Positions 9,191-22,235 of a stretch of DNA of 64,000 bases are shown here, in pieces. The notes under the pieces were generated by a model. The model was not told where the DNA came from. It saw only the letters and a list, made by a program, of their open reading frames with translations, and ran no database searches. A program made the position numbers and the translations under genes. The first letter of the stretch is position 1. Each line of letters starts with the position of its first letter. The stretch comes from Sorghum bicolor (taxonomy: Eukaryota > Streptophyta > Magnoliopsida > Poales > Poaceae): assembly GCF_000003195.3 (NCBI RefSeq), contig NC_012878.2, positions 6,018,462-6,082,461 on the forward strand, given 5' to 3'.

Positions 9191-10870
9191 ACTGAGTCCA
9201 TCAACAACAACATTCATGTAGGTATAGAAGGTGTGTACGGGGCTCAAACGAGGCTAGCACCTCCTCATCCCATGGGCCTAGCTTGCCCACATCCGTTGCC
9301 TAGGCTCAGTCCACTCCTTTTTCCCTCTCTTCAGGCCCAGTTTTTTCTCCCTCTCCAGCAACCCACTTGGTCTAGTCGTCTCTTCTAGCCTAGCACACCC
9401 TAAACCTAAAGGTTAGTAGCAACCACCCCGCTTGGCCCTCTACACTCCAACTTGGGTTGTGGCCCACATGCTCCCATAGGCCCACCAAGACCACACCACT
9501 TCCAGTTGAGGGGGAAACCCTAAGGTGTGAGCATCTTGCACACCATAGGCTCCCAGCCACTGCCGCCGCCACCGATTGGTCCACTGACAATGTAGGGAGC
9601 CATGCAATGCCACAACAACCACCTACTCTCTAGCACCCTTCTCCTCTACGGATCCCCTTGACCCTGTAGCGGCCATGGAGCATTAGTGCACTCATAGTGA
9701 CTTCCTTCTCCCCCTCTCACCGCTAGCTTGGCCTCCATCTCCCCTAGCTCTGTTGTGGTGATGCCTCTGCCCTGACCTAGCCTAATTGTCTCCACCATTG
9801 TCAGGGCTCCTAAACCACCCCCTAGCCATCCCCACCAATGAGATGACCTTCATCCCTCTAAATCTTCCCTTTCTAAGCTCACCAAAGTTAGGGAAGATGA
9901 GAGGGAGAGCTCGCTAAAACCCTAACTCATAGATCCAAGAGGGGGAGGAATGCGCCTACCAAGCCAGTGGTGTCTCCGCCATAACTCATCACCATTGCTA
10001 GAGGGAAGAGAGGAGAGGGAGGAGCCACATCAGGTGCATGGGAAGGAGCCACCATTGGAACCCGCTGTCACCACCAAATGGGAGAGAGGGAGGATCCGTG
10101 TCAGGGAGGAACTACATTGGGTGCATGGTTAAGGAAATGAGCTCAGGTGAGCTTGTGTGTGAGCTCAGGTGAGCGGGTGGGTGGGATAAAATATGGCCAA
10201 CCGTGAATAAGTCTTCGCTAGGATCTAAATATACAACTTGCTTTTTAATGATAGATTTGCACATATGGAAGGAAACGAAGAAAATCACAACCACACATGG
10301 TAAAATGGAGAAAGATTGAACTCAGTCTCTATGATTGTGTCATGGGCTATCAAATTCAGTCCCCGTGATTGCATCATGGGCGATCGTCTGCTTGATGAAA
10401 GTAATTTCCTTTTTTATATTAATGTTATTTGTTTGTTTGATTAAATTATCAGTTACTTTGTTTTTTGGAAACAAATTTGAAGGCGCATGTAGGAGTGCTA
10501 GAGAGTGCACATATGCTTGATCGACATCAGGTTTAGGCATGCTATTTTGTTTAGAAAAACCAGATGTGCAAAAGTATTGTTTTTTAGAGAAACCAAGATG
10601 GAGAAAGTTGGGATTGAACTTAGGATCGCACGTGTGGGCAGCATGGCGCGGTGCGGGGGAAAGAGCATTGAAGCCTCAAGGTGACTATGTCCGTTGAATC
10701 ATGGTGGATCCTATGAAGATGGCCTATGAGCCATTGATTTTAATAGTATTAGTTTGTTGGGTGCACAAACTGGGTCCCATAAAGGAAACCCATATCTATG
10801 GAGGCATAAACTTAGGTGGACATATGATTGTTTGCATAGTTCCTTTGTAGTAGAGATCGACTTCAATGAG
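9191..10870. repeat. Array unit 1, left part (continues at 18519)
   Basis: Contains blocks a (about 9196), b (9250), c (10170) and d (10595), then is cut in block e by the Athila-like element. The missing part of e-f resumes at 18519 after the duplicated atgag. Confidence 0.7.
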
Positions 10871-12138
10871 TGTTGGGTATTTTAAACGCAAACAGAAAAA
10901 TCTGCAAGCGCACAGATACCGATGTAGCCTTCACCCGGGAGTATTCCAGAGTATCGATTTTCCACAGAGAACGTGAGTGTACTAATTAAGATCCAAGATC
11001 GCCCAAGGATAACTATATGAATATTTTTGGTGGGAAGAGAGGAAGTTTCCTGAGAGTTCTCTAGTTGATCTAAGAATCAAGAATTACTTCAAGATTATCT
11101 ATATCGGGACATCAGAGCACTAACCACAGAAAGAGATGAGAAGGGGGCTAGGAAGGTCTGACTACGGTCCTACAAACACCGATCCGAACGTGGTGGAATA
11201 CGTCGACCGTTAGGGCTGTCACTACCCTAAGGCTACCACAACAATCCGCAGGATTGGGTGCAATTCCAGGTAATTACAAGACTAAACACCACGTCTAATC
11301 TATTAATTACTACTCTAGCGTTATAAAGACTAGAGCACTTGATGCAAGCGGGAATCCAATAAATAACTTGAATGTAAATAAAAGTAATTAAAGAACTCAG
11401 GAATTGTGAATTGAAGAACCTGGAGAACGTTGAAGAACGAACCAGATGCTACAAAAGTATAATTTTGAGGAAGATCCGACAGATCTGGCTCCTCCTCCGC
11501 TCTCCTCTTCTCTCTCCCTATTTTCTAGATTACAACTAGAACTAACTAGAACTAGAACTAGAGGAACTAGATGAACTAGAACTAGATCTAGGTGAACTAG
11601 AGGTAGAACTAGAAGAACTAGAGGGATCCTCTCTACTTGGATGAAGAATTGAAACCCTAGCTTTGATTCTGTAGAAGAGGTATGATCTCCAGGGGCCAGG
11701 GGGCCTTGCTTATATAGTCTTTTCAGATGAATTTGGGCCGTCGGATCAAACCAACATTAATCGCATGGTTTTCCTTGGTCCCTTAGGTCGGTGGAGCACG
11801 ATCCGCGAAGTTGAAGCTGATTGGTTACTGTAGCTGGGCGGGCACCCAAGGGACTTGGGCGGGCGCCCTGCCCCCGGGCCCGATCGGTCTCCCGTTCGTT
11901 CCCGTGGCTTCTGGAGTTTTCTAGATGGTAGAAAATTGCGCGGCACATTAATATCTCTATGTAAACCCGACGTGTGGGCCTTTCTTCCGTATTTCCTGAT
12001 AACCCTCTGCAGAAATAGACAAACACCAAAACTCGTGGAATTCTGTCAGATAAAACCCTAAGTCTAGGTGTTGGTTGCATTTGGATCCTTTTCCACGATT
12101 AGTTGATGGTTAAATGTGAGCTTTAAGGACCGTCAACA
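10871..12138 (-). repeat. 3' LTR of the Athila-like element (1268 bp)
   Basis: TG...CA ends: + strand TGTTGGGTATTTTAAACG to GACCGTCAACA. A TATA-like tatataag sits near 11709-11717 on the minus strand. Relative to the right LTR it keeps about 40 bp near 11430-11475 that the other lacks, and lacks a few actaga repeats. Confidence 0.88.
11532..11630. repeat. Degenerate ACTAGA minisatellite in the LTR
   Basis: Hexamer-like runs of actaga/actagaact in the LTR; the matching run in the other LTR is at about 17900-18004 and differs in copy number, accounting for one of the two LTR indels. Confidence 0.7.
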
Positions 12139-12150
12139 AGCTCCCCCAAG
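12139..12150 (-). other. Polypurine tract of the Athila-like element
   Basis: Directly inside the 3' LTR the minus strand reads CTTGGGGGAGCT, a purine-rich run at the place where plus-strand priming occurs. Confidence 0.5.
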
Positions 12151-14306
12151 CTTAGCCTTTGCTCGTCCCTGAGCAAAGTTGAACTCAAGAGTTTCTGCAG
12201 TTGGTTACATGCCTTAAAGATATACATGCATTCAAACAAGATCTCATCTCTGGGTTAGGGTAACTGTTAAGATTTAAACTTACTCATATTACCTTCCACC
12301 ATGGGGCTTGCAACCGTCACCTGTGTCTTGAGCAGTTAAAAGATAGAACGGTCTAGTCAAGCGCCATGTCTCTTGTTCTTCGATTAACTATAGCTCTGGA
12401 GTTTTTGCAGATTTTCAAATAAAACTCAGAGATTCCTTGTATGACTCTCTCTAGTCTCTCTTTTGTGGTATTTCTGGATCCTTACCAAGGCAGTAATGGT
12501 GTGTGCCTTCTCTCAAAGTATGTGGTATTTTTGGTATGAGGCATAGTGACATTGCCTTCTCTCTCACCCTACTCTAATAAGGTTTTGATATCTGGAGCTC
12601 ATAGGTGGGAGACAACTAATACATACTTAAAAGACATTTATTGCATAGTCAAACCATGGATCCAGAAGAACAAGTCAATAAGTCAAATCAAGATGAGCAT
12701 GTGTGGCGAATGAATGGTGCATGGTAATGATGGTGATAACAATGGTGAAAGTCTAATTCTACTTGTGCTCTTTTGAGGGGATACATACCTTTCTTGCTCT
12801 TTTGAAACTTTTTGAGGAGAATGAGATGCTCTATATTTTCTTTTTCTTTCCTCTCAGGTGGGTATCTTGTACCCCTAATTCTACTGTCGGACACTTGTCC
12901 ATTTTTACCTCTCGTCTCACTTTTTCTTTTCTTCGAGGTTCCGGGCACTTGCCCCTTTTTATTTCCTCGTATCTTTCTCTTTTTTTAGAGCACTCATCTC
13001 ATGAGATAATGTAGCAAGTGGTAGTAACAAGATAACTTGAGCATTTATTTCACAGGGGAAAACATAAATGTTTTTTTTGGCTATTCTCTCCCGAATAGGA
13101 GTAGAATATTTTTGGGTGATTCTGGAGATGGAAATGTGTGGATATATGTGGATGGTACTTCCGGAGTAGAAGTAGCATGTGTGAATGAACGTGCAAGTGA
13201 ATCTTGATTTAACCACATGACAAGCTCCTAAGGGTCTACACAGCTTGACCACACTCAATGCTCATAAGCAGTAAAAAAGTAAATGTGTGGCTCAATGTCT
13301 AGGAAGCATGTATATATGGCTGTGGTAGGAATTTAAACTCTCATCATACAGGAACTCATCATGTGATATTTTAAAGATTTTCAAAGATAAAATTCTCCAG
13401 AATTCTAGCATCTCTAGAAACAGATAAACAACAGCTCAACCTTCCCATATCGTATCCGTTAACAACTTAGACTTTAGATTAAGTACTCTTCCCACAAGTT
13501 CAGGTTTAGAGCAAATCTTAATTAATAACAGTCATGCCTAAACTTGAGAGAGATTTCAATTTTGAGAACTAGCCATGGCAGAGCAATTATTCATCATTTC
13601 CATGTGAGAGCTTATCATGAGGGTTCATAGCAAACTTTATTTATTTATTTATTTAACAAACTAAGCAAAGATATATATAAGCACAAAATCGTTATTTGGG
13701 TTTATATGATTATGCATCTTTTTATTATTAGAGTAAAGTATAAACGTGAGTAGAACACTTAGCTGGATAAATAGGGGTGCTCTCCCCGAAGCTGGATTTT
13801 GACGTAATTCCTTCTGATGTAGCTAGCAGGTGGCGGAGGTGTATTGAATGTCAGCAACACTCTGACAGCGATTAGGATGTCCTCCGTCTGCTAGTCTTCT
13901 TTGATCCTTGAATTCTGTGGAGCTCAAATAGACAACAAAGCTTTGTGGAACTAGTTAAGTGTTAGCAGAAGTATCTAGCCTTTATCATGTTGAGCCTCCT
14001 CAATAAATGTTACTCTCTTTGGTAGGATCATAAATTTATTTTTATATTTTCATTTTTATAGCACATAAATATATTTATTTTATTTTTATGCCACCACAGT
14101 GAATGTACTTTTGGGTTTTATGCCATGAGCATACTCACATGGGGCTTACTATTTTTAACATTTTTATTTTCTTTTCAAGATGATATGAACCTGATTAACT
14201 AAGCAAACTAGTTTAAATAATTGAAAAGAAAAGGATAACTACCAAGTTTACCTCTTGGCAAGGCGTTCGGTGTTTTTAAGTCCTCCGAACGGGACTCTCC
14301 ATTTTC
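12151..14306. other. Non-coding 3' region of the Athila-like element
   Basis: About 2.1 kb, AT-rich, between the protease-like ORF and the 3' LTR. I see no open frame of note and no trace of RT, RNase H or integrase motifs. Confidence 0.6.
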
Positions 14307-15473
14307 TCAGTCGTCCTGGGATTCGCTGGATGGCGTAGTCGGTGGTTCCGGTGGTGCCTCCTCTTCGTGTATAACTATCTTCTCTCTACACACCTGACTC
14401 GGTGCTATGGTCTCCTCAGGACAGTTCTGTTCAAGTTGTATGTCTTCAGACCTTACTACATCTCCTTCGTAGTCTGCCCATCCGTCCTTGATGATTTTCC
14501 TCCTCTGGTTGCGGTTGCGTTGTCTTCTTCTTGTCCTAACCTGCTTAGAGTCTTCAACTATATAGTTAAGGTCATTAAAATAGCAGCGTACCTTCTCAGA
14601 GAGGAAGTGCATGTGGACTTCTCCGGTTCCAATGTAGATGATTGCTTTAACGGTGCTGAGGAACTGTCTCCCAAGGATGATGGGTGGATCGTACTCGTCT
14701 TCTCCCATGTCAATAACCTTTCGGAATGTTTGATCTGCCATCTCGAGCTGAATGTATGTCGGTTTTAGGGGCATGGTTCCGAATAGGAGCTGATAGGTGA
14801 CTGCGGCCATTATGTTGACGCAGCAAAGCATCTTGTAGAAGTTCTACCCATTGATGGAGCAATGAATGCTTGGCATTCCTGGGTCGTCCTTGTTGGTCAG
14901 AAACGGTGACTTAAGTCGACGATCTTGACCTCCTTGAACTGCAGTGATCATCTTAGCTGACTCGGTCCACATTTGCTTGTTCCTGTTCCTCCTATTGGTC
15001 CTCTTCCTTGGTTCATGTCGGGATTGCTCTGAGATTTGTGTAGTCTTGTTCTTGAAGGAAAACGTCTCCTTCCTTCCCTTGATGTAGAAACTAATCTTGG
15101 CAGCACTAGCGTAGATGACAGCTCTCGAGGTGTTCAGGAATGACCTCCCTAAGATAACGGGTGCCCTCTCATCAGTACCAGTCTCTATCACCATGAAGTC
15201 TGCTGGGGCGTACAAGGTACCAACTCGGACGCAGAGGTTCTTCAATATTCCCTTTGGGAAACTTAGCGTACGATCTGCAAGCTGCAAACACATGGTTGTT
15301 TCTAGTAAAGGATGTGTAAAGAATTTTTCATAGAGTACCCCGGGCATAATGTTGACACTGGAGCTAAAGTCGTAGAGTGCTTCTAGGAATTCCACCATGC
15401 CGATGGAGATCGGGATGACGGGGCGTCCTGGATTGTCTCTCTTGACCGGCAGAAGGTCAGTAATTACTTCCAC
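14307..15473 (-). pseudogene. Two consecutive retropepsin-like domains (Athila-type protease)
   Basis: One frame on the minus strand, broken by an in-frame TAG at 14844-14846. The first part (15473-14847) has ALYDFSSSVNIMP, which fits the active-site region D-x-x-x-S-V-N of Athila proteases, then CLQLADRT and PVILGRSFLNTSRAVIY. The second part (14831-14307) repeats the same layout: LCCVNIMAAV, IQLEMADQTF and PPIILGRQFLSTVKAIIY. It has lost the Asp of the active site and is shorter before the ILGR motif. Basic linkers rich in Arg, Asn and Lys follow each domain. No RT is attached. It probably gives no working protease. Confidence 0.7.
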
Positions 15474-17251
15474 AGCAGGGTTACTCCAGTAGTTACGTCC
15501 TCAAGCATCTCAAGGCAGTGATTGCCTGAGTGTCCAATATCTCTAGTGTGTTTGTGCTCGTATATCTAGGTTCTTCACTTAGTGGAGTCTAGGAGTTGTA
15601 AAAGTCCTTCATATTTTGCTCGAAGTGTACCTGCTCATAGAGACAAGGCAGAGATCAAGTGCATGGGCCCTGTTGGTGGAAAACACCAACAGAACCAAAA
15701 GTGTATTTGTTCTTCTCTAACCTTAAGCATAGTGAGCAAGACAAAGTTGATGGATAATAAGATCATGAGTGTAGCATTTAAAACATTCGTCAGATCAGAT
15801 TGCTCAACCTAATGGAAAGATAATCTATCTATAGTTATGTTGTTTTTTTATATATATCTTCCAAAGATTGCGTGTGCAACATTTAGTGTGGGATCACAAA
15901 GGTGAAAGGACTAAACATATTGACTCGATTGGGTTGGTTAATCTAGAATTGTAAATCATACATGTTTGTCTCTTTTATTCATGTGAATGCCAGAACCAAG
16001 GAGAAGCTTATAGAAGTGATAGTCAAGTACCTTAAGATGTTACCTTACTTGAAGAGTGATGGTACAGTATCACCTTGTGGAAGCTTTCCTCTCTTAGCGG
16101 TTGTGCATCGTGTTTGTGGCACCCTCCATGGATCATCACTTGTGAGCTATGCCTTCCTTGTGTAAATTGTTAAACTTCATGTGTCTGTCTCTTTATCTCC
16201 AATGTGAGTTTATCTCAGGACTTCCCAGGTCGATATTGAAAGTTTTCCTGCAGGGGTTAGTCCAACAAAATATCCAATATCTACTATAGCATACTATCGG
16301 CTCAAAAATCAACCTAGACACCATGTCTAATTTGATTTAGGAGGGCATTTTAACCTAAGCATCATGCTTAATTTAAAATCCTTTGGAAGTAAGAGCATCA
16401 TTCCTAAACTAAGCACCATGCTTAATTAAGAGATAAATGAAACTACTCCAAACCTAGACATATACTAAAGCAAATAAAGGTAGCATGAGAGCATTTATAG
16501 AGATCTACTCAAGTGGAGATAAAGTAGTGTGATTAGTATTTAACAAATTGAGCATGTCTCAAAGGTAGGGACAACCAACATAGCAACATGGCAAAGGATG
16601 TTTTCATGTAAACTATTCCCCCAAGCTTGAATTTTGCAAAATTCAAGTTTGGATGAATTTAATTCAATGTTGTATGATGATTGGCTAGACATACCTTGTG
16701 CTTGTCATTCATCCGATCTTCTTGCTCCAATCCTGGAAAGGTTAGTGACAAGAATACCCGAAGGAATTTTTTTTTACAATTATCCTTATATGCTCAATAC
16801 ACAAGTTAATGTTGTAAATAATTAAAAGCTCATGTTACGATCTGATCAGTGCTTGTTTTAGGACACTAAGCTTGTCCTTGGGAAACCATCGATTTATGTC
16901 AGTGAAGTGGTTTCCCCTCCAACGCTGACCTATATCAAGATCAACTCAACGAGATCTGCAATATTTCATATAGACATATGCATCGACAACCGCCCTTTTA
17001 AAGTTTTTATAAATAGAAAGGAAGAGGGGGTTGGAGATCTCGAATGTGGTGATGTTGGAGAGACCAATGGATTGTGAAGATGTTGCATATGAGCATGGAG
17101 TAACTGAAGTGGCTATGAAATAAATTCCATGCTCATTAATGCTTAGAGTGAAATCCATGTGGTGTGGTGAAAATGATAAGGTGAGTGTGGTAAAAAAGGA
17201 AAAGAAAAAGGATACACGAACGACTTGGTTCGAAACTAGCATAGCTACCAT
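15474..17251. other. Leader region of the Athila-like element
   Basis: 1.8 kb between the primer-binding site and the protease-like frame, the place where gag would be. There is no long frame and I see no capsid or zinc-knuckle motif. Confidence 0.55.
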
Positions 17252-17269
17252 TCCCCGGCAACGGCGCCA
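17252..17269 (-). other. Primer-binding site, tRNA-Asp type
   Basis: Minus strand TGGCGCCGTTGCCGGGGA, seven bases from the LTR end. This is the tRNA-Asp-type PBS typical of Athila and some related elements, and it fixes the orientation. Confidence 0.85.
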
Positions 17270-17276
17270 GAAAGCT

Positions 17277-18518
17277 TGTTGGGTATTTTAAACGCAAACA
17301 GAAAAATCCGCAAGCGCACGGATACCGATGTAGCCTTCACCCGGGAGTATTCCAGAGTATCGATTTTCCACAGAGAACGTGAGTGTACTAATTAAGATCC
17401 AAGATCGCCCAAGGATAACTATATGAATATTTTTGGTGGGAAGAGAGGAAGTTTCCTGAGAGTTCTCTAGTTGATCTAAGAATCAAGAATTACTTCAAGA
17501 TTATCTATATCGGGACATCAGAGCACTAACCACAGAAAGAGATGAGAAGGGGGCTAGGAAGGTCTGACTACGGTCCTACAAACACCGATCCGAACGTGGT
17601 GGAATACGTCGACCGTTAGGGCTGTCACTACCCTAAGGCTACCACAACAATCCGCAAGATTGGGTGCAATTCCAGGTAATTACAAGACTAAACACCACGT
17701 CTAATCTATTAATTACTACTCTAGCGTTGTAAAGACTAGAGCACTTGATGCAAGTGGGAATCCAATAAATAACTTGAATGTAAATAAAAGTAATTAAAGA
17801 ACTCAGGAATTGTGAATTGAAGAACCTGGAGAACGATGAAGATCCGACAGATCCGGCTCCTCCGCCGCTCTCCTCTTCTCTCTCCCTATTTTCTAGATTA
17901 CAACTAGAACTAACTAGAACTAGAACTAGAGGAACTAGAACTAGAACTAGATGAACTAGAACTAGATCTAGATGAACTAGGGGTAGAACTAGAAGAACTA
18001 GAGGGATCCTCTCTACTTGGATGAAGAATTGAAACCCTAGCTTTGATTCTGTAGAAGAGGTATGATCTCCAGGGGCCAGGGGGCCTTGCTTATATAGTCT
18101 TTTCAGATGAATCTGGGCCGTCGGATCAAACCAACATTAATCGCACGGTTTTCCTTGGTCCCTTAGGTCGGTGGAGCACGATCCGCGAAGTTGAAGCTGA
18201 TTGGTTACTGTAGCTGGGCGGGCACCCAAGGGACTTGGGCGGGCGCCCTGCCCCCGGGCCCGATCGGTCTCCCGTTCGTTCCCGTGGCTTCTGGAGTCTT
18301 CTAGATGGTAGAAAATTGCGCGGCACATTAATATCTCTATGTAAACCCGACGTGTGGGCCTTTCTTCCGTATTTCCTGATAACCCCCTGCAGAAATAGAC
18401 AAACACCAAAACTCGTGGAATTCTGTCAGATAAAACCCTAAGTCTAGGTGTTGGTTGCATTTGGATCCTTTTCCACGATTAGTTGATGGTTAAATGTGAG
18501 CTTTAAGGACCGTCAACA
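17277..18518 (-). repeat. 5' LTR of the Athila-like element (1242 bp)
   Basis: TG...CA ends identical to those of the left LTR; followed by the target duplication atgag at 18519-18523. Confidence 0.88.
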
Positions 18519-19127
18519 ATGAGAAGATGCCTAAATGTCTAGCTTTCACTCGATGTTGCCATAGACTCTGCTTTGGCATAGTGCCCTTTGAATTCTTGCA
18601 TGTCTTTTGGTCTGTTGATGAGATGCTAAGAGGTATTGGGTTTTGGAGCTACAGCACATAATGCTGGCACAATGATTTGTGGGTTGGAGGACATGGTTCG
18701 CGACATTGAGTAAAGTTGTAATGCTAGGTTAAAATGATGGGCGGAGATAATGAGCAAGGATGCAATAGTGTGGGTGAAATCAGGCAGGGCCCTTAAGGAT
18801 AGAAAACAAACTACAACCCAAATGCCAAAGGCATCGATTCTTGGCTTTGGGTATGAGTAAGACCAACTATTAACTTAGTTAAATCGACATTACTCATTTT
18901 ATGTTGGTTTTACTTTGTGCCTTCGACCCTTTATTAATTTGTAAGGAATGTCAAACCTGACATGCAATTATTTATATTCAACTATACAGTGTGAACAAGT
19001 TTGAGAAAATATGTTTGTCTCATTTATTCTGTGTTACAAAAATGTATGGCCCATTTTATAGCTGTAGCTATAGGTTCCATGGTGGCATAGTGCCTTCTAA
19101 ATTATCCTAATCAGACACATTGTCTAG
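18519..19127. repeat. Array unit 1, right part
   Basis: Resumes at block e (gagaagatgcc) after the Athila-like insertion and carries block f to the next block a. Confidence 0.7.
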
Positions 19128-21713
19128 TCCATCAGCAACAACAATTGCATAAGGCTAGAAGGTGTGTAAGGGGTTCAAACAAGGCTAGCACCTCCTCATC
19201 CCATGGGCCTAGCCTTCCCACATCCGCTGTCTAGGCTTGGTCCACACCTTTTCCCTCCCTTCGAGCCCAAATTTTTTCTCTCTCTAGTCACCCACACGGT
19301 CCAGCCAACTTCTCCACCATAACACATCCCAGCTGCATCCCTAGCTTAAAGGTCCACAACAGCCACCGTGCTCGGCCCTCTCCACTCAAATCAAGGCGGC
19401 ACCCCGCATGCTCCCGTAGGCCCACCTAGGCCCAGCCACCACCAGTCGAGGGGGAAACAATTGGGTGTGAGCATCTTGTAGGGAGCCATGCCGTGTTGCA
19501 ACTCATTCACCGCAGTCATCGCCGTTTTGTCCACCGATGATGGAGGGAGCCATGCCATGTTGCAACAACAACCTCCTCTCCAGCACCCCTCCTTGTCTCC
19601 TCTAGCTTCGCCTCTATGATGCCCATGCCCTAACCTAGCCCGGTAGCCTCCACCATCGCTTAGGCCCCTAAACTTCCCTCTAGCCATCACCACCAGCCAG
19701 TTGCCCTTTGTCCCTCTAAATCTTCCCTTTCTAAGTCTGCTAAAGTTGGGGAAGATGAGAGGAAGAGCATGCCAGAATCCTAATTAATAGATCTAGGAGG
19801 AGGAGGAGGAACCTACCTACCATGCTGGCGGTGCCACCTTTTCGCCATCGAAGGGAAGAGTGGGAGGAGCTACCACCAGAACCCGCTACCGATTTCAGGA
19901 GGGGTGAGAGAGCTGAGGGAGGAGTTGCATCGGGCGCGTGGGGAAGGAGACAAGCTTGGGTCAGCATGCATGTGATCCCAGGTGGGCGGGTGGGATAAAA
20001 TACGTCTGACCCTAAATAATTCTTTGCCAAGAACTAAAGGCGCAACTTGATTTCTAATGATATGCACATATGGAAGGAAAAGAATAAAATCACAACAAAC
20101 ATGGTAAAAAGAGAAGGAAGATTGAATTCAGTCTTCGCGATTGCATCATGGGCGATCGAATTTAGTGTTTGTGATTGTGTCATGGGCGATCGTCTGCTTG
20201 ATGAAAATAATTTCTTTTTTATATATTTATGACATTTGATTGATTGATCTAATTATCAGTTCACTCTATTTTTTTGGCAACAAATCTGAAGGCATGTCTA
20301 GGAGTGCTAGGGGGCATGCATGTGCCTAATCAACATCAGGTCTAGGCATGCTATATTTTTATGGAAAAACTAGATGGACAAAGTTTTAATTTTTTTAGAG
20401 AAACCAAGATGGAGAATGTGGGGATCGAACCTAGGATCACATGCATGGGCAGCATGGCATGGTGCGGGGAAAGAGCATTGAAGCCTCGAAGTGACCGTGT
20501 CCATTGGATCGTAGTGGAGCCTTTGAGGAAAGCCTGTGAGCCATTAATTTTAATGGTGTTAGTTTGCTGGGTGCACAAACTAGGGGGACATAAATGGAAA
20601 CCCATCTCTATGGGGGACACAAACTTAGGTGGACATAGGTTTGTTTGCATTGTAGAGATCAACTTTAATGTGAAGATGCCTAAATGTCTAGCTTTCCCTC
20701 ACTGTGGCTGTAGACTTCACTGTGGCAAAATGCCCTTTGGTTTCTCTCATGTCTTTTGGTACATCAACGAGAGGCTAAGAAGTATTGGGTTTTGGAGCTA
20801 CTGCACAAATAGTGCTGGTGGTGGGGGCATCGTGATGCAGATGATTATGGAAGGGCAGGGTCACGGGTGTTGCAAGTTAGGGCCAGCAACAGGGGTGGGG
20901 GCCCGGGCCCAGACGACGCTGGCGACGAGGTCCTCACTATTTTGTCAGTTTTGCATTATTTGTGCCTTCAGCGCATTATCCATATGTAAGAAATGCAAAA
21001 CCTCACATGCCATTATCTTTATTCAACTATATATAGAGTGAACATGTTTAATTTGAGAAAATATGTCTATCCCATTTATCTTTTGTTGAAAAAAATGTGT
21101 GGCCCATTTTATATTCGTGCCTATAGGTTCCACGTATGGTGGCATAGTGACTTTCGAGTTCTCCTAATTAAACACATAATCCAATCAACCAACAACACCA
21201 ACAACATCAACGAGATGCTAAGAGGTCTTGGGTTTTGGAGGTACTGCACATATTGCTTGCACAATTGTGGGTTGAAGGAGATGGTTCACGACGTTTAGCA
21301 AGGTTGCAATGCTAGGTTAAATTGATGGGAGGAGATTTTGAGCAAGGATGCAATGGTGTGGGTGAACTCATGCGGGCCTACCAAGGATAGAAAACAAACT
21401 GCAACCAACAAGCCAAGTCCATTGTTCTAGGCCATGGGTACGAGTAAGAGCATCTAAAAGTAGGTTAAACCGATTGTACTCATTTTATGTTGGTTTCACA
21501 TTTGCGCCTTCAGCTCATTATTAATTTGTAAGGAATGTCAAACCTGACAAGTCATTATTTATATTCCTCTATACAGTGTGAACAAGTTTGAGATAATATG
21601 TTCATCCCATTTATTCTATGGTATAAAATGTATAGCCCATTATATAGCTATAGCTATAGTTTCCATGGTCGCACAGTGCCTTCCAAATTCTCCTAAATAG
21701 AAACATTGTCCAG
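19128..21713. repeat. Array unit 2
   Basis: Blocks a (19128), b (19183), c (19990), d (20405) and e (20672), then a segment with gtgatgcagatgattatg (also in units 6 and 7). A partial block a at 21184 runs straight into a second e-f segment, so this unit is a fusion of two types. Confidence 0.65.
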
Positions 21714-21996
21714 TCCATCAACAACACCATTTACATAAGGTTAGAAGATGTATAAGGGGCTCAATAACATGGCAAACCACCTTAATACGTCCTTCATCGC
21801 CTTTTATCTTTAGAAATGGAATCATAAGTTTAACATGGAAAGCCACTTTAACACGACCTTCATAGAAGAAATAAGAGAAAACCTTCCCTCATCAAGCCAT
21901 CTCCTTTCGTCTTAAACAAGGTTAGGAGTTCCACATCCCACAGGCCTAGCCTGCCCACATCCACCATCTGGGCTCGATCCATGTTTAGGGTGAAAG

Positions 21997-22235
21997 TTAC
22001 CTATTTGCCATTGTTTTCCATACTATTTTATGAATTTCCATAGCATCCTTTATTTTTTTAAATATACTCTTCTTCTCCTTAGAGCCTAAGGGACTGATCA
22101 ATGACACACCTATATTTTTATGGATGTCACCCACCCGTTCAAAGTTTTGCTTCTTGGGCATCCAATCGTCCTCCAATTCCAATGCCAAACAGAAGAGGTT
22201 TGCAAAGAAACTCCAACCGCCCTCAAGTGGAGCAA
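21997..22235 (-). pseudogene. Exon-like captured fragment, copy 1 of 3
   Basis: On the minus strand this encodes about 63 residues from a Met ([20 protein letters not shown], then a Lys-rich end KEKKSIFKKIKD), and the frame stays open a little upstream. The same segment recurs with stop codons near 27500-27720 and 33050-33270. I do not recognise the protein. Conservation across three units suggests that a host gene fragment was captured before the array grew. Confidence 0.35.

Larger units (their letters stand above)
10871..18518 (-). mobile_element. Complete non-autonomous Athila-like LTR retrotransposon (7.6 kb)
   Basis: Two LTRs (10871-12138 and 17277-18518) in direct orientation flank 5.1 kb and are bracketed by the 5-bp duplication atgag (10866-10870 and 18519-18523). 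The PBS next to the right LTR fits tRNA-Asp, which puts the element on the minus strand. The only coding part is a retropepsin-like stretch (14307-15473); RT, RNase H and integrase are absent, so it would depend on another element. By eye the LTRs differ by about a dozen substitutions and two indels over 1.2 kb, which suggests a recent insertion. It lies inside unit 1 of the array. Confidence 0.88.

Noticed and set aside
10595..10680. Block d as a tRNA-derived SINE (complement has GGTTCGATCCC in some units)
   Set aside because: No A box at the right distance and no poly-A or tRNA homology beyond the B-box-like 11 bp.
16946..17251. 101-codon minus frame in the leader of the Athila-like element
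   Set aside because: No gag motif and simple hydrophobic composition; a chance frame near the PBS.
20361..21041. 226-codon plus-strand frame in array unit 2
   Set aside because: Extends over blocks d to f of the repeat, is broken in all other units and has no domain; chance opening, although the MPKCLAFPHCGCRL piece recurs with block e.
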